Positions 1-8,680 of a stretch of 12,500 nucleotides of DNA are shown here, in pieces. The position numbers and the translations under genes were made by a program. The notes under the pieces are model-generated. The model ran no database searches. It had not been told where the DNA came from and saw only the letters and a list, made by a program, of their open reading frames with translations. Source of the DNA: Penaeus vannamei (lineage: Eukaryota; Arthropoda; Malacostraca; Decapoda; Penaeidae); NCBI RefSeq assembly GCF_042767895.1, contig NC_091558.1, forward strand, positions 40,917,413-40,929,912, written 5' to 3'. Positions within the stretch are counted from its first letter, which is position 1. The number at the start of each line of letters is the position of its first letter.

Positions 1-180
1 TTCTGTTCTCTCACTTTTTTCCTATTCCCATAATTCTTCAGTCATTCCCTTTTTTTCTATTCCCATACGATTCCCATTCCCATTCCCATTCCCATTCCCA
101 CTTCATTTCGAACCTGGTCCTGAGAATTAGTGGAAAGTTTTTTGATTCCTTCTCCTTCGTACCCTAACGCTCGCTCGCTC
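1..180. other. Non-coding start of window with short hexamer repeat
   Basis: Pyrimidine-biased but largely unique DNA. The motif CTATTCCCATA occurs twice (22-32 and 57-67), just before the ATTCCC hexamer tract, so the hexamer array may have grown from this seed. A short GCTC run lies at about 169-180, immediately before the long pyrimidine tract. No gene or RNA is recognisable. Confidence 0.6.
70..99. repeat. (ATTCCC)5 hexanucleotide microsatellite
   Basis: Five uninterrupted copies of ATTCCC. The complementary strand reads GGGAAT. This resembles the GGAAT family of simple satellites in other animals but has a six-base unit, and there is no sign of a larger satellite here. Confidence 0.9.
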
Positions 181-1378
181 CCTTTCTAAATGTCATTTGT
201 CTTTTTTCTTCTATCCCTCTTCCTCTTCTTCTTTTTTTTCTTTTTAAACCTTTTTCTTGACATTCGTTTATTTTTCGTCTTCCACGTCATTTTTATCGTC
301 ATTTTCGTTTTTAGTTTTTTCTTCTTTTTCTTTTTTTCCTCTTCTTCTTCTCCTACTTTGTCCTTGTTGTTGTTCTTCTTCTTCCTCTTCTTTTTCTACT
401 TCTTCTTTATCCTCGTCTTCTTCTCCTTCTTTATCTGCACTTGTTCTTCTTCTCTTTCTTCTTCCTTTTTTTTCTTCTTCCTCTTCTTCTTCCTTCTATT
501 CATCCTGTTGCTTACATCTATTTCTTTTCCTTTTCTAGTTCTCTTTCTTCCTTCCCTCTTTCTTAATTCTTCAGTCTCTTCTTGTTCTTTCTTCTCTTTC
601 TTCTTATTCTTCTATTTCTCACTCTCCTTGTCTGTTTCTTTACTACCATAAGTATATCATTTTATGTCCTGTTCCTGAGTTTCATTTCCTTCAAATTTAT
701 ACTTCCTACCTACGTTCCTCCTCCTTTTATCATTATCTTCCATTTTCTCTTTCTTTCCTTCTTTATTCCTCTCATCTTTCAACTCCTCGCCAACCCACTT
801 CTCTTCTCCCTCTTCCTCCTCCTTCATCTCCCACTCCTTTTCATTCTTTCTCTTCTTGTTTTTTATCTTTATTTTCTTTTTCTTTCACGTCTCCCTCCTC
901 CTCTTCCTTCTCCTTTTCTATATCTTCTTTTTCCCTCGTCACCTACTATTCCTCCCACCTCCTCCTTCTCTTCTCTTCCTCATCCTCCTCCTCCTCCTCC
1001 TTTTCCTCTTCATCCGCCCCCTACTCCTCCTCCTCCTCCTCCTCCTCCTCCTTCCTCCGCCTCCGCCCACCTCCTCCTCCTCCTCCCTCCTCCTCCCTCC
1101 TCCTCCTCCTCCTCCTTCTCCTCCGCCTCCTCTTCTTCCTCCCCTTCCTTTCTTCCTCCTCCTCCGCCTCCTCTTCTTCTTCCTCCCTCCCCTCCCCTCG
1201 CCTCCTCCTCCTTCTCCTCCTTCCCTTCTTCCTCACTCACTCCCCTTAGCCCTCCCTAACCCCCTCCCCCCATACACCCCCGCCATCCCCGGTCCCTTCC
1301 TCCTCCCTCCCCTCCCCATCCCAGATCCCCCCCCCCTCTCTCACCTCCCCATCTCTACCCCCCCCTCCTTTACCCCCG
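181..1378. repeat. 1.2 kb polypyrimidine tract (TTC to TCC to C-rich)
   Basis: The + strand is almost only C and T for about 1.2 kb. From 181 to about 850 the composition is TTC/TTTC-rich with some broken sequence. From about 850 to 1250 it becomes CCT/TCC triplets, including long near-perfect runs around 1025-1125. From about 1256 to 1378 it turns C-rich, with C10 at 1327-1336 and C7 at 1358-1364. Such homopurine-homopyrimidine DNA can adopt triplex (H-DNA) or, at the C-rich end, G-quadruplex/i-motif structures; that is known for the class and not shown here. The apparent Pro/Ser/Leu/Phe proteins are consequences of the composition, not genes. Confidence 0.9.
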
Positions 1379-1600
1379 AAAAAAATAGATAAAAAAAATA
1401 GATAACATAGAGAGACGCTTGACATGTGCCAGCTGTTGACACGGGGGCGACAGGGTGTAGGGAGGTCGAGTATAGGGTCAATGGAGTGTAAGAGAGAGAG
1501 AGGGGGGAAAAAAAGGTCAGAAGAGGTCACGCGAGAGAGGTGATAAAGGGGGGGGAGGAGGATAATGAAGCTTGGTTCATTTCACCCGACGTTTTCTTCC

Positions 1601-1608
<8 letters not shown>
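1379..1608. other. Purine-rich non-coding island
   Basis: After the pyrimidine tract the + strand switches abruptly to purine-rich DNA. It contains two short AAATAGATA-like stretches (1380-1405), GA runs and a G8 at 1548-1555. Two CANNTG E-box-like hexamers (CATGTG 1422-1427 and CAGCTG 1430-1435) lie between two TTGACA motifs (1419-1424 and 1436-1441). These are short enough to be chance. No gene is recognisable. Confidence 0.6.
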
Positions 1609-2421
<813 letters not shown>

Positions 2422-2589
2422 CAGACAGACAGAGCCAAACACACAAAAAACAGAGACAAAGAGAGAAAGAGCGTAGATAAAGATAGAAAGACGGAAAATC
2501 AGACGAAGCATAAAAAAATCACAAAGACACAAGAACGAAGAAAAAAAATAATTAAAAAAGAAAAATTGACAAACGAGATCTCGAACCGA

Positions 2590-2641
2590 CCCCCCCCAAC
2601 CCCCGCTCCACCCCAGACCCCCCGAACCGACCCCCACCCCC
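2590..2641 (-). other. C-run block, candidate G-quadruplex on the minus strand
   Basis: Six C-runs of at least four bases lie within 52 bp on the + strand: C8, C5, C4, C6, C5 and C5. The minus strand therefore carries at least six G-tracts with short loops, well beyond the usual four-tract pattern for an intramolecular G-quadruplex. A 13-bp direct repeat CGAACCGACCCCC (2582-2594 and 2623-2635) brackets most of the block. The folding itself is inferred. Confidence 0.55.
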
Positions 2642-2699
2642 TCCACCTAGCGACTCGACAACCGCACTGAATCCCCTTCAATAATTAGCCCAAACCCCG

Positions 2700-2790
2700 C
2701 TGGATCTGCTAAATATTAGCATAACCTGCTAAAGTAAGTATTAGCAAGATCCGCTAGATTTACTGGATATTAGCATAGCCTAGCGGACTC
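2700..2790. repeat. Cluster of short palindromes (TGCTAA/TTAGCA and CCGCTAG/CTAGCGG)
   Basis: Three inverted-repeat pairs follow one another. TGCTAA and TTAGCA at 2707-2712 and 2716-2721 have a 3-nt spacer. TGCTAA and TTAGCA at 2727-2732 and 2741-2746 have an 8-nt spacer. CCGCTAG and CTAGCGG at 2751-2757 and 2780-2786 have a 22-nt spacer. ATTAGCATA also recurs within the cluster. It could be a decayed end of a mobile element or a set of diverged palindromic repeats. The family is not recognised. Confidence 0.55.
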
Positions 2791-2890
2791 GGATAAGTCG
2801 ACCCATGGGACTGATTGTGTCCTGAACTGCACGCTAGTTGGCAACTCAGGTGAAATACTGTCTAAATATAACTTCGTTTTTTATGTCCAA

Positions 2891-3545
2891 ATGTTGTTTG
2901 TTATGATCATTATCATTATCGTTGTTTGTTGTCAGGACGACAGTATTGCCGTTGTTATGGCTGTTGTTAATATTACTGCTTTTATAGTTGTTGTGATTTT
3001 TATTGTTATTGTCGTTTTTTTTCATTATAATAATTACCATCATTATCATTTCTATTACTATTTTCATCATTATTATCAATATTTTTATTACTGTTATTAT
3101 TTTTTAATATCATTAATCATAATTATCATTATCATCATTATTTCTATTATCATCTTCATTGTTATCATTTTCATTATTAACATGATTATTGTTATCATTA
3201 TTATGATTATTATTATTACTATTACTATCATTATCATTATCATTACTATCATTATTATCATTATTATTATCATTATTATTATTATTGTTATTATTATTAT
3301 CACTATTATTATTATCATTATAATTATTATTAGTAGTAGTAGTATTAGCATTACTATTATTGTCATTATTTTTTTATTGTTATTATAATTTTGTTCTCCT
3401 TATTATGTTTTATTATTGTTATCACAGTAATTGTTCTTATTATCATTATCATTATTATTATCATTATCATCACCATCATCATCATCATCACCATTATCAT
3501 CATCATCTTCATCACTATTATCATAACCATTATCATCATTCCTTA
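2891..3545. repeat. Degenerate ATT/ATC trinucleotide tract
   Basis: About 650 bp of imperfect ATT, ATC and GTT triplets. The purest stretch is about 3200-3340, with a short AGT/TAG run near 3330-3345 and a more ATC-rich (histidine-like CAT) stretch at about 3460-3540. It looks like an old AAT microsatellite decayed by transitions. Ile-rich and His/Tyr-rich frames here are repeat artefacts present on both strands. Confidence 0.93.
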
Positions 3546-3780
3546 AATCAATATTTCAACCATTATAATCACCCTCACCAATCTTACCACCATTACTAGT
3601 CGACCCCAAAATCAAAATCAAATAATTTCATCTGATAAATTGATCGAAAATGTCAAAAATCCTTTAACACAATGTACCAGCGGGAAACCTAACGGGCGTG
3701 AGATTTTATTTTGTTAGATTAGTAGAGTTCTGTACAACTTTGTGTGTTTTTTATGTAGAACTAAGGTAGTTTGTTCAAAG
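3546..3780. other. Unique AT-rich non-coding DNA
   Basis: Apparently single-copy, AT-rich sequence between two simple-repeat blocks. The first 50 bp are a fading edge of the ATC tract. No open frame of note, RNA gene or transposon end is recognisable. Confidence 0.5.
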
Positions 3781-3965
<185 letters not shown>

Positions 3966-4138
3966 GTTTTGATCTGACCAAGTTAGATTTAATGTCCGTA
4001 GAATTTTTATGTCAAATTGTCTGCTGTTTTATTCCATTTTTTTTTTTTTTTTTTTTTTAGTTGGGAAAGGGAGGTTATTCATGTGGGTTTCATTAAATCT
4101 TCTTTGGAATGATGTATAGGGTTTGTTAGTTATGTTGC
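3966..4138. other. Unique AT-rich spacer with T22 run
   Basis: Unique AT-rich DNA interrupted by a run of 22 T at 4037-4058. Nothing else is recognisable. The T-run is not accompanied by target-site duplications or retroposon-like sequence that I can see. Confidence 0.6.
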
Positions 4139-4385
4139 TTGTTTTGTGAATTTGTTGCTATTGTTATTGTTATTATTAGCTTCATTGTCCTTTTTATTTT
4201 AGTTGTCAATATTTTCATTGTCATTATTATTATTGCATTGCTAATATTGTTGTTACCATTAGTTTTCTCATTATTATCATCATTATTGGTATTACCATTA
4301 TTTCCATCATCATCACTTACATCATCATTATCATCCATTATCATTATCATTATCATCATCATCATTGTCATTATTATCATCAATT
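4139..4385. repeat. Degenerate ATT/ATC/GTT tract
   Basis: A second decayed trinucleotide tract of mixed ATT, ATC and GTT units, the same type as at 2891-3545. It has more ATC to the right, including short runs of ATCATC and ATTATC at 4300-4380. Confidence 0.9.
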
Positions 4386-4860
4386 TGTTTGGCTCGGTTT
4401 ACTGTTTAATTGATTGTATAAAATGAAAATCAACATTCAAGATTGAAACCTTTTTATTTCATCCACAACATTTCTCATTTTCATGTTATTTCTTATTTTG
4501 TAATGCTTATCATCATGTCCTTCTACACGAGTTACATTTTCCCTCAAAACACCTCAAGAAAAGCGAAGGGAAAAAAAACATTCAAAATATTTCTGTTTCC
4601 TCGTAAATTTATTCAAATGAAAACGAGAGAGAAAAAGACGAAAAAAAAATCAATGTCAGTTTCTCCCTCATGAAAAAAAAAAATCCTTTTTCTTACCTTA
4701 CTTCTTACCTTCCACGAATATTTCCCTTTCTCTTTCCCACCCTTTAATCCTTCCTTCTTCATTGGGCCTTACCTTCTTCCCTGTCCCTTCTCCTAGCCAG
4801 TAGAAAAGAATAAGATAAAAATAAAGATAGAAATAATGAGTATAAATATTAATTCTACTT
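4386..4860. other. AT-rich unique DNA, no gene
   Basis: About 475 bp without tandem repeats longer than short A-runs. A 76-codon frame (4443-4673, +) exists, but its product is a low-complexity Lys/Phe/Ile peptide with no recognisable domain, and it reads through A-rich microsatellite-like sequence, so I do not call it a gene. From about 4680 the sequence becomes pyrimidine-rich, with a purine patch at 4800-4850 just before the satellite array. Confidence 0.5.
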
Positions 4861-4889
4861 CCTCCCTTGCCCCTTCCCTTAAAGAGGAA

Positions 4890-5220
4890 TCATACGTCCT
4901 TCCCTAAACCCATAAACAAAAAACAAAAACAAAAAAAAGTGTCATACCTCCTTCCCTAACGCCTTAAGCAAAAACAAAAAAAAGTGTCATACCTCCTTCC
5001 CTAACGCCTTAAGCAAAAACAAAAAAAAGTGTCATACCTCCTTCCCTAACGCCTTAAACAAAAACAAAAAAATATCCTACCTCCTCCTTTAAACCCATAA
5101 ACAAAAGACAAAAAAAAAATGTCTTACTTTCTTCCCTAAATCCTTAAACAAAACAAAAACAAAAAATATCTTTTCCTCCTTCCCTAACTCCTTAAGCAGA
5201 AAAATAACCCTCATCCCTTA
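4890..5220. repeat. 45-bp minisatellite at the left array edge
   Basis: The unit starts GTGTCATACCTCC, contains CTTCCCTAACGCCTTAA and ends in an A/C tail. Copies begin at 4939, 4984 and 5029, giving exact 45-bp spacing. The first two are identical and the third differs at its end. Diverged copies surround them (from about 4890 on the left and to about 5220 on the right). None contains the GTAGGATTG core of the main array. The box resembles the one in linker B of the larger units. Confidence 0.9.
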
Positions 5221-5360
5221 AACAAAAACACAAACAAATACCCTACCTCCATCCCTAACTCCTTCACCAAAAAAAAAAAAAAAAAAAAAATAGTTAAAAA
5301 AAAAATTACCTACCCCATCATCCCTTAAAAAAAATGCTACGAACGCGTTTCCTTCCCCTC

Positions 5361-5681
5361 CGTAGGATTGTAGGATATCCTGAAAATATCCAAAAATATC
5401 CCTCATCCCTTAAACAAAAACAAAAACAAAAACCATACCTCCTTCCCTAACTCTTAAAACAAAAAAAAAACAAAAAAACTATCCTATCATCCCTTAAAAA
5501 AAATGCTACGTTCGCGTTTCCTTCCCCTCTGTAGGATTGTAGGATATCCTGAAAATATCCAAAAATATCCCTCATCCCTTAAACAAAAACAAAAACAAAT
5601 AAACTCCTAAAACAAAACAAAAAAAAACAAAAAATAAAAAATTACCTACCCCATCATCCCTTCAAATAAAAAAATGCTACG
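5361..5681. repeat. Left copy of a 321-bp near-identical duplication
   Basis: This segment, from core 1 through core 2 to the start of core 3, matches 7961-8281 base for base without indels, A-run lengths included. There is one substitution (T at 5482, C at 8082). Matching breaks down on both sides: substitutions then indels appear upstream, and the CTACGNN dinucleotide differs from 5682. Confidence 0.92.
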
Positions 5682-6727
5682 TTCGCGTTTCCTTCCCCTC
5701 CGTAGGATTGTAGGATATCCTGAAAATATCCAAAAATATCCCTCATTCCTTAAACAAAAAACAAAAGCAAATACTCTACCTCCTCCCCTAACTCCTAAAA
5801 CAAATAAAAAAAAACAAATAAAAAAAAATACCTACCCCATCATCCCTACAAAAAAAATAAACAAAAAATAATAAAAAACAACCCACCCCATAATCCCCTC
5901 AAAAAAATACTACAATCGCGTTTCCTTCTCCTCCGTAGGATTGTAGGATATCCTGAAAATATCCAAAAATATCCCTCATCCCTTAAACAAAAACAAAAAC
6001 AAATAAACTCCTAAAACAAAACAAAAAAAAAACAAAAAATAAAAAATTACCTACCCCATCATCCCTTCAAATAAAAAAAAAGCCACGATCGTGTTTCCTT
6101 CCCCTCCGTAGGATTGTAGGATATCCCGAAAATATCCAAAAATATCCCTCATCCCTTAAACAAAAACAAAAAACAAATACCCTACCTCCTTCCCTAACTC
6201 CTAAAACAAAACAAAAAAATAAACAAATAAAAAAACAACCTACCCCATCATCCCTTCAAAAAAAAAAATAAACAAAAAAATAACAAATAAAAAAACAACC
6301 TACCCCATCATCCCTTCAAAGAAAAAAAAAAAATGCTACGTTCGCGTTTCCTTCCCCTCCGTAGGATTGTAGGATATCCTGAAAATATCCAAAAATATCC
6401 CTCATCCCTTAAACAAAAACAAAAACAAATAAACTCCTAAAACAAAACAAAAAACAAATAAATAAAAAATTACCTACCCCCATCATCCCTTCAAATAAAA
6501 AAATGCTACGATTGCGTTTCCTTCTCCTCTGTAGGATTGTAGGATATCCCGAAAATATCCAAAAATATCCCTCATCCCTTAAACAAAAAACAAAAGCAAA
6601 TACTCTACCTCTTTCCCAAACTCCTTAAACAAAATAAATAAATAAATTGAGTAAATGAATAAAAAAAATAAACAAAAAAATAACAAATAAAAAAACAACC
6701 TACCCCATCATCCCTTCAAATAAAAAA

Positions 6728-6762
6728 ATCCTACGATCGCGTTTCCTTCTCCTCCGTAGGAT
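6728..6762. other. 8-bp stem hairpin within satellite core 8
   Basis: ATCCTACG (6728-6735) and CGTAGGAT (6755-6762) are perfect reverse complements around a 19-nt loop. The same perfect stem is possible in core 9 and in cores 17 (8447-8454 with 8474-8481) and 18 (8631-8638 with 8658-8665). Ten cores read ATGCTACG, which loses one pair. Copies with AGCCACG or ATACTACA lose more. Confidence 0.6.
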
Positions 6763-7283
6763 TGTAGGATATCCCGAAAATATCCAAAAATATCCCTCAT
6801 CCCTTAAACAAAAACAAAAACAAATAAACTCCTAAAACAAAACAAAAAAAAACAAAAAATAAAAAATTACCTACCCCATCATCCCTTCAAATAAAAAAAT
6901 CCTACGATCGTGTTTCCTTCCCCTCCGTAGGATTGTAGGATATCCCGAAAATATCCAAAAGTATCCCTGATCCCTTAAACAAAAACAAAACAAATACCCT
7001 ACCTCCTTCCCTAACTCCTAAAACAAAACAAAAAAATAACAAATAAAAAAAACTACCCCATCATCCCTTCAAAAAAAATAATAATAATAAATAAAAAAGA
7101 ACCTACCCCATCATCCCTTCAAAAAAAAAAAAAAAGCCACGATCGCGTTTCCTTCTCCTCCGTAGGATTGTAGGATATCCCGAAAATATCCAAAAATAAC
7201 CCTCCTCCTATAAACCAAAACAAAAACAAACATCCTACCTCCTTCCCTAACTCCTAAAACAAAAAAACAAACAAATAAAAAAC

Positions 7284-7400
7284 AACCTATAAAATAATAA
7301 TAAATAAATAATAGATAATAATAAAATAATAATAAAATAAGAATGAAATAATAAAATAATAAACAAATAATAATAATAAATAAATAATAAATAAAAAATT
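7284..7400. repeat. AAT-type microsatellite expansion inside the satellite
   Basis: Between cores 10 and 11 the linker holds about 115 bp of AATA/AAT/AAAT repeats, giving the longest core-to-core interval (300 bp). Shorter expansions of the same kind occur at about 6631-6690, 7077-7095 and 8567-8600. The A-rich linker appears to seed AAT microsatellites. Confidence 0.85.
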
Positions 7401-7960
7401 ACCTACCCCATCATCCCTTCAAAAAAAAAAAAAATGCTACGTTCGCGTTTCCTTCTCCTCCGTAGGATTGTAGGATATCCCGAAAATATCCAAAAATATC
7501 CCTCATCCCTTAAACAAAAACAAAAACAAATAAACTCCTAAAACAAAACAAAAAAACAAAAAATAAAAAATTACCCACCCCATCATCCCTTCAAAAAAAA
7601 AGCCACGAACGCGTTTCCTTCTCCTCTGTAGGATTGTAGGATATCCTGAAAATATCCAAAAATATCCCTCATCCCTTAAACAAAAACAAAAACAAATAAA
7701 CTCCTAAAACAAAAAAAAAATAACAAAAAAAAAATTACCTACCCCATCATCCCTTCAAATAAAAAAAAAGCCACGATCGCGTTTCCTTCTCCTCCGTAGG
7801 ATTGTAGGATATCCCGAAAATATCCCAAAATATCCCTCATCCCTTAAACAAAAACAAATAAACTCCTAAAACAAAACAAAAAAAAAACAAAAAATAAAAA
7901 ACAACCTACCCCATCATCCCTTCAAATAAAAAAATGCTACGACCGCGTTTCCTTCTCCTC

Positions 7961-8281
7961 CGTAGGATTGTAGGATATCCTGAAAATATCCAAAAATATC
8001 CCTCATCCCTTAAACAAAAACAAAAACAAAAACCATACCTCCTTCCCTAACTCTTAAAACAAAAAAAAAACAAAAAAACTACCCTATCATCCCTTAAAAA
8101 AAATGCTACGTTCGCGTTTCCTTCCCCTCTGTAGGATTGTAGGATATCCTGAAAATATCCAAAAATATCCCTCATCCCTTAAACAAAAACAAAAACAAAT
8201 AAACTCCTAAAACAAAACAAAAAAAAACAAAAAATAAAAAATTACCTACCCCATCATCCCTTCAAATAAAAAAATGCTACG
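7961..8281. repeat. Right copy of the 321-bp near-identical duplication
   Basis: This segment covers cores 14 and 15 up to the start of core 16. It is offset by exactly 2600 bp from 5361-5681 and differs at one base. Other pairs of units of the same linker type differ by several substitutions and A-run length changes, so this pair is younger than the array as a whole, by unequal exchange, gene conversion or possibly an assembly error. Confidence 0.92.
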
Positions 8282-8680
8282 ACCGCGTTTCCTTCTCCTC
8301 CGTAGGATTGTAGGATATCCTGAAAATATCCAAAAATATCCCTCATCCCTTAAACAAAAACAAAAACAAATAAACTCCTAAAACAAAACAAAAAAAAAAA
8401 CAAAAAATAAAAAATTACCTACCCCATCATCCCTTCAAAAAAAAAAATCCTACGATCGTGTTTCCTTCTCCTCCGTAGGATTGTAGGATATCCCGAAAAT
8501 ATCCAAAAATATCCCTCATCCCTTAAACAAACAAAAAAACAGACATCCTACCTCCTTCCCTAACTCCTAAAAAATAATAATAATAAAAAATATTAAAAAA
8601 AAAAACTACCCCATCATCCCTTCAAAAAAAATCCTACGACCGCGTTTCCTTCCCCTCCGTAGGATTGTAGGATATCCTGT

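Larger units (their letters stand above)
2422..2890. other. Non-coding island: purine tract, C-rich block, palindrome cluster
   Basis: About 470 bp of mostly non-repetitive sequence. The first part (2422-2580) is purine/A-rich. It is followed by a C-run block (2590-2641) and a cluster of TGCTAA palindromes (2700-2790). The remainder (2800-2890) is ordinary unique DNA. No frame with credible coding character and no RNA gene is visible. Confidence 0.6.
4861..8680. repeat. Large composite minisatellite/satellite array
   Basis: About 3.8 kb of A/C-rich tandem repeat. The left part (4861-5310) is built of roughly 45-bp units with a CCTCCTTCCCTAAC box and AAACAAAAAC tails. The right part (5311-8680) adds a conserved G-containing core in each unit. 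Outside the core the + strand is almost free of G. The boundaries are clear: unique AT-rich DNA on the left and a GC-richer island on the right. I do not recognise it as a named satellite family. Confidence 0.93.
5311..8680. repeat. 18-copy satellite, basic unit about 170 bp
   Basis: The motif GTAGGATTGTAGGATATCC occurs 18 times, starting at 5362, 5531, 5702, 5935, 6108, 6361, 6531, 6756, 6927, 7162, 7462, 7628, 7796, 7962, 8131, 8302, 8475 and 8659. Eleven intervals are 166-173 bp, and the others are 184, 225, 233, 235, 253 and 300 bp. The unit order is: core (GCTACGNNCGCGTTTCC, CCTCCGTAGG, AGGATATCCT or AGGATATCCC, then AAAATATCC repeats), CTCATCCCTTAAAC, A/C linker, CCCCATCATCCCTTCAAA box, A-run. 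The longer intervals contain a second CCCCATCATCCC box or an AAT expansion. Confidence 0.95.

Noticed and set aside
70..99. Telomeric repeat or human-type satellite III
   Set aside because: The unit is ATTCCC, not an arthropod TTAGG telomere or the five-base GGAAT unit, and there are only five copies.
181..1392. Proline/serine-rich frames such as a putative extensin-like or formin-like protein
   Set aside because: The composition is explained by TCC/CCT repeats, and several frames are equally open.
1419..1441. Bacterial-type -35 TTGACA promoter
   Set aside because: The window is eukaryotic in character. There is no -10 box at the right distance and no gene downstream.
4037..4058. Retroposon poly(A) tail (T22 on + strand)
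   Set aside because: No target-site duplication or element body is recognisable beside it. Homopolymers of this size are common throughout the window.
4443..4673. 76-codon + strand ORF in the AT-rich island
   Set aside because: Low-complexity Lys/Phe/Ile product of a length expected by chance in AT-rich DNA, with no domain and no conserved context.
5311..8680. CRISPR-like regular array
   Set aside because: Units of about 170 bp with related, not unique, linkers in a eukaryotic microsatellite-rich context. There are no cas-like genes, and repeat and spacer sizes are wrong.
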